Below, piece by piece: positions 1-8,038 of a stretch of DNA of 64,000 nucleotides. Under the pieces are notes generated by a model, which had not been told where the DNA came from, ran no database searches, and saw only the letters and a program-made list of their open reading frames with translations. The translations under genes and the position numbers were made by a program. The DNA comes from Phytoactinopolyspora halotolerans (lineage in GTDB: Bacteria > Actinomycetota > Actinomycetes > Jiangellales > Jiangellaceae): the NCBI RefSeq assembly GCF_010550675.1, contig NZ_JAAGOA010000006.1, positions 124,001-188,000 on the forward strand, in the 5' to 3' direction. How positions within the stretch are numbered: position 1 is the first letter of the stretch; every line of letters starts with the position of its first letter.

Positions 1-1
1 G

Positions 2-604
2 TATCTGGCGCACGTCAAGCAGTTGCAGGCCGAGCGGGCCATCCCGCAGGTCGCGGAGGATTTCGCGGCCGCGTTCGGCCGGGATTCCGGCGGTCTGCTG
101 CACACGTACCGGTGCGACGACGCCGAGACGATCGTGGTGGCTTTGGGCTCGGTACTCGGCACGATCAAGGACACGGCCGACGACCTGCGCGAGGAGGGGA
201 TGCGGATCGGCGTCGTCGGGTTGACGTCGTTCCGGCCGTTCCCCGCGGACGCGATCCGTGCCGCCTTGAGTGCTGCGCGGCGGGTGGTGATCGTGGAGCG
301 GGCGTTCTCCACCGGCATCGGCGGCATCGTCTCGGCCGACGTCTGGAACGCGACCAGTGGCCTGCGGCAACGGCCAGCGCACGGCTACACCGTGATCGCC
401 GGCCTAGGGGGCCGCCCGATCACCAAGGCCTCGTTGCGCCGGCTGTTCGTCGACGCGGTCGCCGACCGGCTGGAGCCGTTGACCTTCCTGGACCTCGACC
501 GCGACCTTGTCGACCGCGAACTGCGACGGATGGGCGAGCGCCGCAGGTCCGGCCCGACGGCGGAGAACCTGCTGCGGGACATCGATGGACGCGGACGTTT
601 GTGA
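2..604 (+). CDS. porA: 2-oxoacid:ferredoxin oxidoreductase alpha subunit, C-terminal part (5' truncated by window)
   Basis: The reading frame is open from base 2, so the true start lies before the window and only about 200 C-terminal residues are present. The segment has the look of the C-terminal domains of pyruvate/2-oxoacid:ferredoxin oxidoreductase alpha chains (VVALGSVLGTIKDTADDLREEG, then FRPFP and VVIVERAFSTGIGG). In the family this chain works with the TPP-binding beta chain to convert a 2-oxoacid and CoA to acyl-CoA and CO2 while reducing ferredoxin. The beta chain follows 32 bases downstream. Substrate (pyruvate or another 2-oxoacid) cannot be told from this piece. Confidence 0.85.
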   Translation, partial: YLAHVKQLQAERAIPQVAEDFAAAFGRDSGGLLHTYRCDDAETIVVALGSVLGTIKDTADDLREEGMRIGVVGLTSFRPFPADAIRAALSAARRVVIVERAFSTGIGGIVSADVWNATSGLRQRPAHGYTVIAGLGGRPITKASLRRLFVDAVADRLEPLTFLDLDRDLVDRELRRMGERRRSGPTAENLLRDIDGRGRL

Positions 605-636
605 TCCGGACGGACACACCGGCACGAGGAGCGGAC

Positions 637-1641
637 ATGGCTGTTCAGCAGATCAAGTTCTACCAGACGGGGAGTTTCGTCGTCGGGAACCGGCTACTGT
701 CGCCGGAGCAGCGCGCTGTTCAGGCCGATCCCGGCCGCGCCAACGCGCTCACCTGCGGACACCGGGCGTGTCAAGGTTGCGGCGAGGCGCTGGGCGCCCG
801 GTATGTGGTCGACACGGCGCTGCGTGCGGCGTCGAACAAGGTCATCGCCGTGAACGCGACCGGGTGCCTGGAAGTGTTCTCCACGCCCTATCCGGAGACG
901 TCGTGGCAGTTGCCGTGGCTGCACTCGCTGTTCGGGAACGCGGCGGCCGTCGCCACTGGGGTCGCGGCGGCCCAGCGGGTGAAACACCGCGACGACGTGC
1001 GCGTGCTGGCGCAGGGTGGCGACGGCGGCACCGTGGACATCGGATTCGCCTGTTTGTCCGGCATGTTCGAGCGCAACGACGACGTGCTCTACGTCTGCTA
1101 TGACAACGAGGCGTACATGAACACCGGGGTGCAGCGGTCCGGAGCCACTCCGCCGGCCGCCCGGACGGCGACCACGCAGGCCGTCGGCTCCGATCCTGGC
1201 AACCTGTTCGGGCAGGGGAAGAACGTCCCGCTGATCGCGCTGGCGCATGAGATCCCTTATGTCGCCACGGCCACCGTGGCCGAGCTGCGCGATCTGGAAG
1301 CCAAGGTGCAGTACGCGATGAGCCTGCGTGGCGCGCGCTATCTGCATGTGCTGGTGCCCTGCCCGCTCGGCTGGGGAAGCGACTCGTCCGAGACGATCCG
1401 GCTGGCGCGGCTGGCCAAGGAGTCCGGCCTGTTCCCGGTCTTCGAGGCGGAACGCGGGGAGATCACCGGGGTGTCGAAGATCCGCCGGCAGGTGCCGGTC
1501 GAGGAGTATCTGCAGCCGCAGCGGCGGTATGCGCACCTGTTCGGCCCGTCGCCGCGGCCGGAGGTGGTGGCGCGGCTGCAGGCTCGCGCCGACCGCAACA
1601 TCGAGCGGTTCGGCTTGATCGATGACGAGGTGGACAACTGA
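637..1641 (+). CDS. porB: 2-oxoacid:ferredoxin oxidoreductase beta subunit
   Basis: A 334-residue protein, the usual length for a PorB-type chain. Cys45 and Cys48 (CQGCG), Cys77 (GCLEV) and Cys242 (VPCPLGW) fit the four ligands of the [4Fe-4S] cluster. The thiamine pyrophosphate loop is GDGG at 128-131 followed by DNEAYMNTG near 156. The ATG at 637 was chosen because the frame continues upstream only as an overprint of porA and homologues start close to this Met. The gene ends TGATGG, overlapping the next start by one base, so the flavoprotein is probably translationally coupled. The product is cytosolic and oxygen-sensitive by family, fitting the anaerobic content of the window. Confidence 0.92.
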   Translation: MAVQQIKFYQTGSFVVGNRLLSPEQRAVQADPGRANALTCGHRACQGCGEALGARYVVDTALRAASNKVIAVNATGCLEVFSTPYPETSWQLPWLHSLFGNAAAVATGVAAAQRVKHRDDVRVLAQGGDGGTVDIGFACLSGMFERNDDVLYVCYDNEAYMNTGVQRSGATPPAARTATTQAVGSDPGNLFGQGKNVPLIALAHEIPYVATATVAELRDLEAKVQYAMSLRGARYLHVLVPCPLGWGSDSSETIRLARLAKESGLFPVFEAERGEITGVSKIRRQVPVEEYLQPQRRYAHLFGPSPRPEVVARLQARADRNIERFGLIDDEVDN

Positions 1642-3266
1642 TGGAGAAGCCGTTCGCGATCACGCTCGACGTCGGATCGAGCCGCGCCAACAAGACCGGC
1701 GCCTGGCGCACGCAGCGTCCGGTGTATACCGATCTGTTGCCGCCGTGCAGCGATGCATGCCCGGCCGGCGAACAGGTTCAGCAGTGGCTGTACCACGCGG
1801 AGGAGGGCGGGTACGAGCGTGCGTGGCGGCAGATCATGTCGGACAACCCGTTCCCCGCCATCATGGGACGGGTCTGCTATCGACCGTGTGAGACGGCCTG
1901 CAACCGAGGCCGGCTGGACGAGGCGGTCGGCATCAACTCGGTGGAGCGGTTCCTCGGCGACGAGGCGATCCGGCAGGGTTGGACGGTGCCGGTCGAGGCG
2001 GCGTCGTCGGGCCGGCACGTGCTGGTGGTCGGGGCCGGACCGGCCGGGTTGGCGGCTGCGTACCACCTGAGGCTGCTCGGACACCGGGTGACGGTCCGCG
2101 ATTCCGGATCCAAGCCGGGCGGCATGATGCGGTACGGCATCCCCGTCTACCGGCTACCACGAGATGTGCTCGATGCCGAGATCCAGCGGATCGTGGACAT
2201 GGGCGTGACGCTGGAGCTGGGCACGACCGTGCGCGATGCGGCCGAGGCGATGGCCGCGGACGGCTTCGATGCCGTGTTTCTGGCTGTCGGGGCGCACATC
2301 GGGCAGCGGACCTACATTCCGGCGGGTGATTCGGCCAGGATCATGGATGCGGTCTCGGTGCTGCGCGGTATGGAAGATGAGGACCTGCCGCTGCTGGGGC
2401 GCAGGGTCGCCGTGTACGGCGGCGGCAACACGGCTCTGGACGTCGCTCGCACCGCCAAGCGTCTCGGCGCGACGGATCCGATCGTCGTCTACCGGCGCAG
2501 CCGGGAGCGGATGCCCGCGCACGACTTCGAGGTAGCGGAGGCGATCGAGGAGGGTGTGCGGATGAACTGGCTGTCCACCGTGGCGCACGCCGACGCTGGG
2601 ACGATCACCGTGGAACGCATGGAACTTGACGAGTCCGGCTATCCGCAGCCCACGGGTGAGTTCGACGAGCTCGGGGCCGATGCCCTCGTGCTGGCGATCG
2701 GGCAGGTCAGTGACCTCTCTGTGGTGGACGGTGTGCCAGGGGTGCACGTCGCGGACGCGGTCGTCGAGGTGGACCGGACCATGATGACCGGGCACCAGGG
2801 CATCTTCGCCGGGGGCGACATGGTGCCGGCGGAGCGTACGGTCACCACGGCGGTGGGACACGGCAAGCTGGCGGCGCGCAACATCGACGCCTGGCTGCGG
2901 CACAGGCGCTACGCGGAACCGGACCGTGCCGAGCTGGCCGATTACGACCGGCTCAACCCGTGGTACTTCTCCGACGCGCCGAAACAGCACCGGCCGCGCT
3001 TGGACGCCGCCCGCCGCGCGTCCACCTTCGATGAGGTGGTAAGCGGGCTGGACGAGTCGACGGCGCTGTTCGAGGCGCGTCGGTGCATGTCGTGCGGCAA
3101 CTGCTTCGAATGCGACAACTGCTACGGCGTGTGCCCGGACAACGCGATCCGCAAGCTGGGTCCGGGGCAGCGATACGAGATCGACTACGACTACTGCAAA
3201 GGGTGCAACCTCTGCGTCGCTGAGTGCCCGGCGGGTGCGATCTCGGTGTTACCGGAACGCTCATGA
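1641..3266 (+). CDS. GltD-like FAD/NAD(P) oxidoreductase with C-terminal 2x[4Fe-4S] ferredoxin domain
   Basis: This 541-residue protein has three parts. An N-terminal Fer4_20-type cysteine region (CSDACPAGEQ about residue 37, then CYRPCETACNRG) is followed by a glutamate-synthase-small-subunit-like flavoprotein core with two dinucleotide folds (VVGAGPAGLAAAYHL and VYGGGNTALDVARTAKR). The C-terminus is a ferredoxin domain with two clusters (CMSCGNCFECDNCYGVCP and CKGCNLCVAECP). It overlaps porB by one base. The position suggests that it carries electrons between the 2-oxoacid oxidoreductase and NAD(P)H, or acts as its fused ferredoxin/delta subunit. That role is inferred from context. The glutamate synthase large subunit is absent, so a GOGAT role is unlikely. 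Confidence 0.85.
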   Translation: MEKPFAITLDVGSSRANKTGAWRTQRPVYTDLLPPCSDACPAGEQVQQWLYHAEEGGYERAWRQIMSDNPFPAIMGRVCYRPCETACNRGRLDEAVGINSVERFLGDEAIRQGWTVPVEAASSGRHVLVVGAGPAGLAAAYHLRLLGHRVTVRDSGSKPGGMMRYGIPVYRLPRDVLDAEIQRIVDMGVTLELGTTVRDAAEAMAADGFDAVFLAVGAHIGQRTYIPAGDSARIMDAVSVLRGMEDEDLPLLGRRVAVYGGGNTALDVARTAKRLGATDPIVVYRRSRERMPAHDFEVAEAIEEGVRMNWLSTVAHADAGTITVERMELDESGYPQPTGEFDELGADALVLAIGQVSDLSVVDGVPGVHVADAVVEVDRTMMTGHQGIFAGGDMVPAERTVTTAVGHGKLAARNIDAWLRHRRYAEPDRAELADYDRLNPWYFSDAPKQHRPRLDAARRASTFDEVVSGLDESTALFEARRCMSCGNCFECDNCYGVCPDNAIRKLGPGQRYEIDYDYCKGCNLCVAECPAGAISVLPERS

Positions 3267-3291
3267 CGCATGGACGTTGGTCCCCGATCAT

Positions 3292-3305
3292 GGGACCTTC
3301 GCCAC
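3292..3305 (+). promoter_or_regulatory. DosR/DevR-like box upstream of the Rv1733c-like gene
   Basis: GGGACCTTCGCCAC matches the DosR core GGGACTTNNGNCCC at all but two defined positions. It ends 83 bases before the ATG at 3389 and lies just inside a longer GGTCCC...GGGACC palindrome (about 3279-3297). Binding is inferred only. Confidence 0.5.
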
Positions 3306-3388
3306 TGTGCCGGACGGGTGCGTTCCGATGGACTGGAGTCGAGCCCGCGAAGCCGTCCCGGCGTCCGCGGCCCGCTCGGAGGTGAGTG

Positions 3389-3997
3389 ATGGCCTGGACG
3401 ACAGTCAGTGCCTTCGCGCGACGGTTCGGTATCGGTCGCTGTCCGTTGCGCAGGCCTTGGGGCCGCCTGGAGGCGGTGCTGACCGGAGCGGCGTTGGTCG
3501 CGGCTCTGATGGCGGTGCCGGTCGCCGCGGCGACCGGCACCGCCGCGCATCAGCAGGCGATGCGGGAGGCCGCGGAGCAGGAAACGACGGGTTTTCAGAC
3601 TGTTGCCGTGCTGACCGCGGACGCCGTGCCCAAGGTGGCGACCACTCCGGCCGGAACGACGGTGCGGGGACCGGTGCTGGTCGAAGCGACCTGGCGGACG
3701 GCGGGCGGTCAGCAACGAGAGGGTTACGTGGTGGCCGAGGCCGGAACGGTGCAGGGCACGGAGGTCTCGGTCTGGCTCGACGAGAATGGTGACCCGTCCG
3801 AGCCGCCGTTGAGCGCCGGACAGAGTGTCTCCTCGGCGGTCGCGCTCTCGCTCCGGTGGCTCGTCGTCGCGGAGACGTTGATCATCGGTGGTTGGTGGAT
3901 GATTCGCAGCGTGCTGGTCCTGCTCCGGGTGCACGCGTGGGGTACCGAATGGGCGCATGTCGAGCCGCGATGGTCACGTGAGATGGGCTTCCGGTGA
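3389..3997 (+). CDS. Rv1733c-family membrane protein
   Basis: A 202-residue protein with two hydrophobic segments: one near residues 30-50 (VLTGAALVAALMAVPVAAA) and one near 150-175 (LRWLVVAETLIIGGWWMIRSV). About 100 polar, probably extracytoplasmic residues lie between them. The arrangement and the GPVLVEATW / G-Y-V stretches resemble M. tuberculosis Rv1733c, a membrane protein of the DosR dormancy regulon with no known biochemical function. The ATG at 3389 has a GGAGGTG Shine-Dalgarno sequence five bases upstream; an in-frame GTG at 3386 is the alternative. A DosR-like box lies upstream, matching the regulation of the mycobacterial family member. Confidence 0.75.
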   Translation: MAWTTVSAFARRFGIGRCPLRRPWGRLEAVLTGAALVAALMAVPVAAATGTAAHQQAMREAAEQETTGFQTVAVLTADAVPKVATTPAGTTVRGPVLVEATWRTAGGQQREGYVVAEAGTVQGTEVSVWLDENGDPSEPPLSAGQSVSSAVALSLRWLVVAETLIIGGWWMIRSVLVLLRVHAWGTEWAHVEPRWSREMGFR

Positions 3998-4034
3998 GTG
4001 CCCGGACGGATGTGGTCGGGAAGGAGCAGCATCG

Positions 4035-4532
4035 ATGGAGACGACGCCGCTGAGCGAGGTGCTGGCCGGCCACCGGTTCTTCCACTCGCTGGATCCGGCG
4101 TACCGTGAGGTCATCGCCGGTTGCGCCGGTCAGGAGCGATTCCAGCCGGGATCGTTCCTGTTCCGCGAGGGAGAGCCGGCGGATCGCTTCTACGCGGTGC
4201 GTTCGGGCCGGGTGGCGTTGGAGATGGCGGCGCCGGGAGTCGGTGCGATGATCATCGACACGGCAGAGGCCGGGGAGGTGGTCGGGGTCTCCTGGCTGTT
4301 CGTCCCGTATCGCTGGCAGTTCGACGCCAGGGCGGTCGAGCCGGTCGGCGCGATCGGCTTCGACGCGGTCTGCTTGCGCGAGAAGGCCGACGCGGACCCG
4401 CGCCTGGGTTATGCGCTGATGAAACTCTTCGCCGAGGTGCTGATTCGCCGGATGCAGTCGGCCCGGGTGCGGTTGCTGGATCTGTACGGCGACGGGAGGT
4501 CAGGAACGCCGGCGGATCGCGTACGCGGTTAG
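4035..4532 (+). CDS. Stand-alone cyclic nucleotide-binding (Crp/Fnr N-terminal) domain protein
   Basis: The 165 residues cover one cNMP-binding beta-barrel domain (FFHSLDPAYREVIAG, FREGEPADRFYAVRSGRVALEM, GEVVGVSWLF) and the following dimerisation helix (LMKLFAEVLIRRMQSARVRLLDL). The protein stops there, with no C-terminal helix-turn-helix of the kind Crp/Fnr regulators carry, so it is unlikely to be a classical DNA-binding regulator. The ATG at 4035 has an AAGGAG sequence nine bases upstream. No cysteines are placed like an Fnr iron-sulfur cluster. It may be a ligand-sensing or adaptor protein working with the neighbouring redox genes. The true ligand is unknown. Confidence 0.8.
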   Translation: METTPLSEVLAGHRFFHSLDPAYREVIAGCAGQERFQPGSFLFREGEPADRFYAVRSGRVALEMAAPGVGAMIIDTAEAGEVVGVSWLFVPYRWQFDARAVEPVGAIGFDAVCLREKADADPRLGYALMKLFAEVLIRRMQSARVRLLDLYGDGRSGTPADRVRG

Positions 4533-4566
4533 CCGGCCGCGCGGGCCCTCAACACCACGTGTCGTT

Positions 4567-4582
4567 ATACCCCCTGGGGTAT
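4567..4582 (+). promoter_or_regulatory. CsoR/CstR-type operator, copy 1 before cstB-like gene
   Basis: ATACCCCCTGGGGTAT is a near-perfect palindrome of the type bound by CsoR-family repressors (A/T-TACCCC core, GGGGTA arm). It lies 70 bases before the start codon. A second copy follows at 4604. Confidence 0.75.
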
Positions 4583-4603
4583 ATTACAGTAGATGGTTGT
4601 CGG

Positions 4604-4619
4604 GTACCCCTGGGAGTAT
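4604..4619 (+). promoter_or_regulatory. CsoR/CstR-type operator, copy 2 before cstB-like gene
   Basis: GTACCCCTGGGAGTAT is a slightly imperfect version of the same palindrome, 37 bases downstream of copy 1 and 33 bases before the ATG. Two sites could let two repressor tetramers bind together. Confidence 0.65.
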
Positions 4620-4651
4620 GTAACGCAGAGTTGAGCAAGAAAGGCTCGCAT

Positions 4652-5977
4652 ATGGACCTCATCCCGTTCCGCACCCCTGGCCTCGGGGATCAGAGTTACC
4701 TGTTGATCCATGACGGCGCGGGAGTTCTGGTCGACCCACAGCGAGACATCGGGCGATTCCTCGATGTCGCCGCCGATCGAGACGTCGACCTCCGCTTCGT
4801 CCTGGAGACGCATGTGCACAACGACTACGTCTCCGGCGGAGAACAGGCCGCCTTGCGCACGGGAGCCGAGCTCGTGCTGCCCGCCGCCTCAGCCGTGGCG
4901 TATCCGCACACCCCCGCGTTCCACATGGAGGAGATCACCGGCGGTGGAATCACGTTGCGCCCGGTCCATACGCCCGGACACACGCCCGAGCACACGAGTT
5001 ACGTCGTGCTGATCGAGGACGAGCCGGTCGCGCTGTTCTCCGGCGGGAGCCTGCTGGTCGGCTCGGCCGGCCGACCGGACCTACTCGGCAGCGCTCGAGC
5101 ACGGACGCTGGCCAAGCTCCAGTACGGCTCGTTGCGGCGACTTGCCAGGCTGCCGAGGAACGTCGGTCTCTACCCCACGCATGGCGCAGGCTCCTTCTGC
5201 ACTGCCAGCGGGGTTGGAAAGCACACGTCGACCATCGGCGAGGAGATCGACTCGAATCCGCTGCTGACCGTCGGCGAGGCCGAGGAGATGGCCGACCGGC
5301 TGCTCGCCGACCCGATGCCGATTCCGGCCTTCTACCAGTACATGGCGCCCGCGAACATCCTCGGTGTGCCCCCGATGCCGCCGGTCACCGTTCCGGAGCT
5401 CAGCTACGCCGACCTCCAGGCCATGCCCCCGGCGACGCACGTCGTCGACATCCGGCCGAGGGGGGCGATGGCGGGTGGCATGCTTGCCGGTTCCACCGGC
5501 ATCGAGCTCGCGGATGATTTCGGCAGCTGGGCGGGCTGGCTGCTGGAGTATCAGAGTCCGATCGTGCTGGTAGCACAGCCGGACCAGAACGTCAGCGAGG
5601 CGGTGACGCAGTTGGCGCAGATCGGCGTAGACACCGTGCGCGGCGTGATCAGAGACCTGCGCGGGGCGCCCACCACGCGGTTCGAGTTGGTTGACGTGGC
5701 TACCTTCAGACGACGGATGAGCGATCCGGCCGTGCAGGTGCTCGACGTGCGCATGCCGAACGAGCGTGCCGAGGTACGCCTCGACGGGGCGGTCGAACGG
5801 TTCGTCCCTGAACTCATCGAACGCGGTATCCCGCCGGAGCTTGACCGCGATCGGCCGGTGCTGGTGGCCTGCGCAAGCGGGCGCCGGGCGGTCATCGCGG
5901 CGACGTTGCTCGCCCGGGAAGGATATCGGCCCGCGGTGCTCGACGGCGCCGGCATCGCCGACGTGGCCGCGCGATGA
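4652..5977 (+). CDS. cstB: CstB-like persulfide dioxygenase-rhodanese fusion
   Basis: This 441-residue protein begins with a metallo-beta-lactamase domain: His54, His56 and Asp58 in ETHVHNDYVSGG, and His110 in HTPGH. Two rhodanese-type domains follow. The first (about 250-345) has VAQPDQN where a catalytic Cys loop would be, so it is probably inactive. The second has Cys407 in CASGRR, an intact CxxGxR loop. The order MBL, pseudo-rhodanese, rhodanese is that of S. aureus CstB, which oxidises persulfides to thiosulfate. ATG 4652 was chosen because homologues start at this MDLIPF-like point. Two CsoR/CstR-type operators precede it, and the SulP gene follows on the same strand. Confidence 0.85.
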   Translation: MDLIPFRTPGLGDQSYLLIHDGAGVLVDPQRDIGRFLDVAADRDVDLRFVLETHVHNDYVSGGEQAALRTGAELVLPAASAVAYPHTPAFHMEEITGGGITLRPVHTPGHTPEHTSYVVLIEDEPVALFSGGSLLVGSAGRPDLLGSARARTLAKLQYGSLRRLARLPRNVGLYPTHGAGSFCTASGVGKHTSTIGEEIDSNPLLTVGEAEEMADRLLADPMPIPAFYQYMAPANILGVPPMPPVTVPELSYADLQAMPPATHVVDIRPRGAMAGGMLAGSTGIELADDFGSWAGWLLEYQSPIVLVAQPDQNVSEAVTQLAQIGVDTVRGVIRDLRGAPTTRFELVDVATFRRRMSDPAVQVLDVRMPNERAEVRLDGAVERFVPELIERGIPPELDRDRPVLVACASGRRAVIAATLLAREGYRPAVLDGAGIADVAAR

Positions 5978-6089
5978 CGGCATCCGTGGGGGGATCGTGT
6001 CACCCCAGCCCCGCACGTTCTCCCGCGCCGCGTGCCGGCGGCGATGTCGAAGCCGGCACAGCCCGGCAGTGCATCTGCGGCGGACCAGG

Positions 6090-7832
6090 GTGAACCGCAC
6101 GATTCCGCTGCCCAAGGTGGACCGCGCGGTTCCGCTGCTCGGGTGGTTGCGCCGGTACAACCGGCACGCCCTCCGGCACGACGCGGTAGCAGGCCTGACG
6201 GTCGCGGTGATGCTGGTGCCGCAGAGCATGGCATATGCCACGCTGGCGGGGATGCCGCCGGTCACAGGGCTGTACGCGGCGATCGTGCCGCTGCTGGCAT
6301 ATGCGGTGTTCGGCACGTCGGGATCGCTTGCCGTCGGGCCGGTGGCGATCACCGCGCTGATGACGAGCGCCGCGCTGGCTCCGCTGGCCGACGGCGACCC
6401 GGCCCGCTACGCCGCGCTCGCCGGGCTGCTGGCCGTTATGGTCGGCGGCATTCAGCTGCTGATGGGGGTCTTGCGGTTCGGAGCGCTGGTCAGCTTCATG
6501 TCCCACTCCGTCTTGTCCGGATTCACCTCCGCGGCCGCGATCACCATAGCGGCCAGCCAGGTCACCGGACTGTTCGGGTTGGACGCCGCTCGAGCGGAGA
6601 CGTTCGGCGAGATCCTCACGTCGGTGTGGGACGCCGCCGTCACGGTGCACTGGCTGACCGTCGTCGTCTCGGTCGTGAGCGTGGCCGGGCTGATCATGCT
6701 CGCCCGCTACGCGCGCAGGGTTCCAGGAGCACTGGTCGTGGTCGCCGTCGTCACGTTGGTCAGCGCCGCGCTGGGGCTGGGTGAGCGCGGTGTGGCGATT
6801 CTGCGAGACATCCCGCGTGGCTTGCCGGCCCCGGCGATACCGGAGCTGACCTCCGGTGACGTCCGGCTGCTGCTCCCGGCGGCAGCGGCGATCGCGCTTG
6901 TCGCCTACATGGAGGGCATTGCGGTGGCGAAGGCGCTGGCGGCCAAGTCACGCCAGAAGATCGACGCGAACCAGGAACTCGTCGCGGTCGGAGCGGCGAA
7001 CGTCTCCGCGGGGCTGTTCCAGGCCTTCCCGGTGGCCGGCGGGTTCTCGCGGAGCGCGGTCAACTTCCGGGCGGGCGCACGGACGCCGGTGGCGACGGTC
7101 ATCACGGCTGTCGTCGTGGGGCTGACCGCGCTGGTTCTGACGCCGGCGTTCTACCATCTGCCGGAGGCCGTGCTTGCCGCGATCGTGGTAGTGGCCGTGC
7201 TCGGCCTGGTGGACTACCAGGGTGCGATGCGGGCTTGGCGCGCGCGTCGGTCGGATGGCGCCGCCGTCGCGGTGACATTCCTGGTCACGCTAGCTCTCGG
7301 TGTTGAGCCAGGTCTGCTGGCAGGCGTCGGGTTCAGCGTCGGCGTCTTCCTGTTGCGCTCGTCTCGCCCGCATCTGGCCGAACTCGGCCGGGTGCCGGGC
7401 ACCCATGTCTATCGCAACGTGGCCCGATACCCAGACCTGGTGACCGACCCCCGCGTGGCGATCGTCCGGGTGGACGCGCCACTGTACTTCGCCAACGCGC
7501 AACGTCTGGAGGATTCCCTCCAAGAGCTCACCGACGACCGCCCCGAGCTGCGCGCCTTGATCCTCGATGCGAGCGCCGTCGGTGATGCCGACGCGGACGG
7601 TGCGCAGGCCGTCGCCCAGCTTCACGAACGGCTCGCCGATCGTGGCGTCGGCCTGCATCTGGCCACCGTGCGCGGTCCGGTGCGGGATCTGCTCACCCGG
7701 GCGGGCGTCTGGAAACGCCTGGCGGAAACGGCCGCTGTGCATGCCGATGTCATGACTGCGGTCGACGCGACCCGCGTCGGACCGCCGCTGGCCGATCCAG
7801 TCCCGCGGCGGCCCCCGGCCGACGTCCTGTAG
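6090..7832 (+). CDS. SulP family anion transporter with STAS domain
   Basis: A 580-residue integral membrane protein starting at GTG 6090 (VNRTIPLPKVDRAVP). It has the SulP hallmark VAVMLVPQSMAYATLAGMPPVTGLY, then repeated hydrophobic helices to about residue 430, and a cytoplasmic STAS domain at the C-terminus (VRVDAPLYFANAQRLEDSL, LILDASAVGDADADGAQ). SulP proteins carry sulfate or related anions. Here the gene lies 112 bases after the persulfide dioxygenase, so a role in moving sulfite, sulfate or thiosulfate made during persulfide removal is a reasonable inference, like TauE in the staphylococcal cst operon. The start is uncertain because no strong Shine-Dalgarno sequence is visible. Confidence 0.85.
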   Translation: MNRTIPLPKVDRAVPLLGWLRRYNRHALRHDAVAGLTVAVMLVPQSMAYATLAGMPPVTGLYAAIVPLLAYAVFGTSGSLAVGPVAITALMTSAALAPLADGDPARYAALAGLLAVMVGGIQLLMGVLRFGALVSFMSHSVLSGFTSAAAITIAASQVTGLFGLDAARAETFGEILTSVWDAAVTVHWLTVVVSVVSVAGLIMLARYARRVPGALVVVAVVTLVSAALGLGERGVAILRDIPRGLPAPAIPELTSGDVRLLLPAAAAIALVAYMEGIAVAKALAAKSRQKIDANQELVAVGAANVSAGLFQAFPVAGGFSRSAVNFRAGARTPVATVITAVVVGLTALVLTPAFYHLPEAVLAAIVVVAVLGLVDYQGAMRAWRARRSDGAAVAVTFLVTLALGVEPGLLAGVGFSVGVFLLRSSRPHLAELGRVPGTHVYRNVARYPDLVTDPRVAIVRVDAPLYFANAQRLEDSLQELTDDRPELRALILDASAVGDADADGAQAVAQLHERLADRGVGLHLATVRGPVRDLLTRAGVWKRLAETAAVHADVMTAVDATRVGPPLADPVPRRPPADVL

Positions 7833-7862
7833 AGCCGCGGCGCCCGATCACCCTCGATGCGG

Positions 7863-8024
7863 CTATCCGTCCGGATGGTCGTGCAGCACGAAGGTTGCTG
7901 TCATCGTGCTGGCGACCGCCAGGAACAGGACGAGAAGCCAGACGGAGAGTCCGAATGACACTGCTCCGGCGACGGCGAGCGCACCGGTGGACAGATCGGC
8001 GATGAGTTGTCTGCGCAGCATCAT
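7863..8024 (-). CDS. Small two-helix membrane protein
   Basis: A 53-residue reading frame starting at ATG 8024 (MMLRRQLIADLSTG), with hydrophobic residues filling positions 13-45 and ending HDHPDG. It starts 14 bases after the stop of the DUF6544 gene on the same strand, so the two look co-transcribed. I do not recognise a family. The composition (almost wholly membrane-forming, short charged ends) suits a small inner-membrane protein or a subunit of one. Confidence 0.45.
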   Translation of the reverse strand: MMLRRQLIADLSTGALAVAGAVSFGLSVWLLVLFLAVASTMTATFVLHDHPDG

Positions 8025-8038
8025 GACTCCCGTCTCGA

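Noticed and set aside
2154-2990. 278-codon minus-strand frame opposite the GltD-like gene
   Set aside because: High-GC antisense artefact; composition is His/Arg-rich with no recognisable domain, and the plus strand holds a clear gene.
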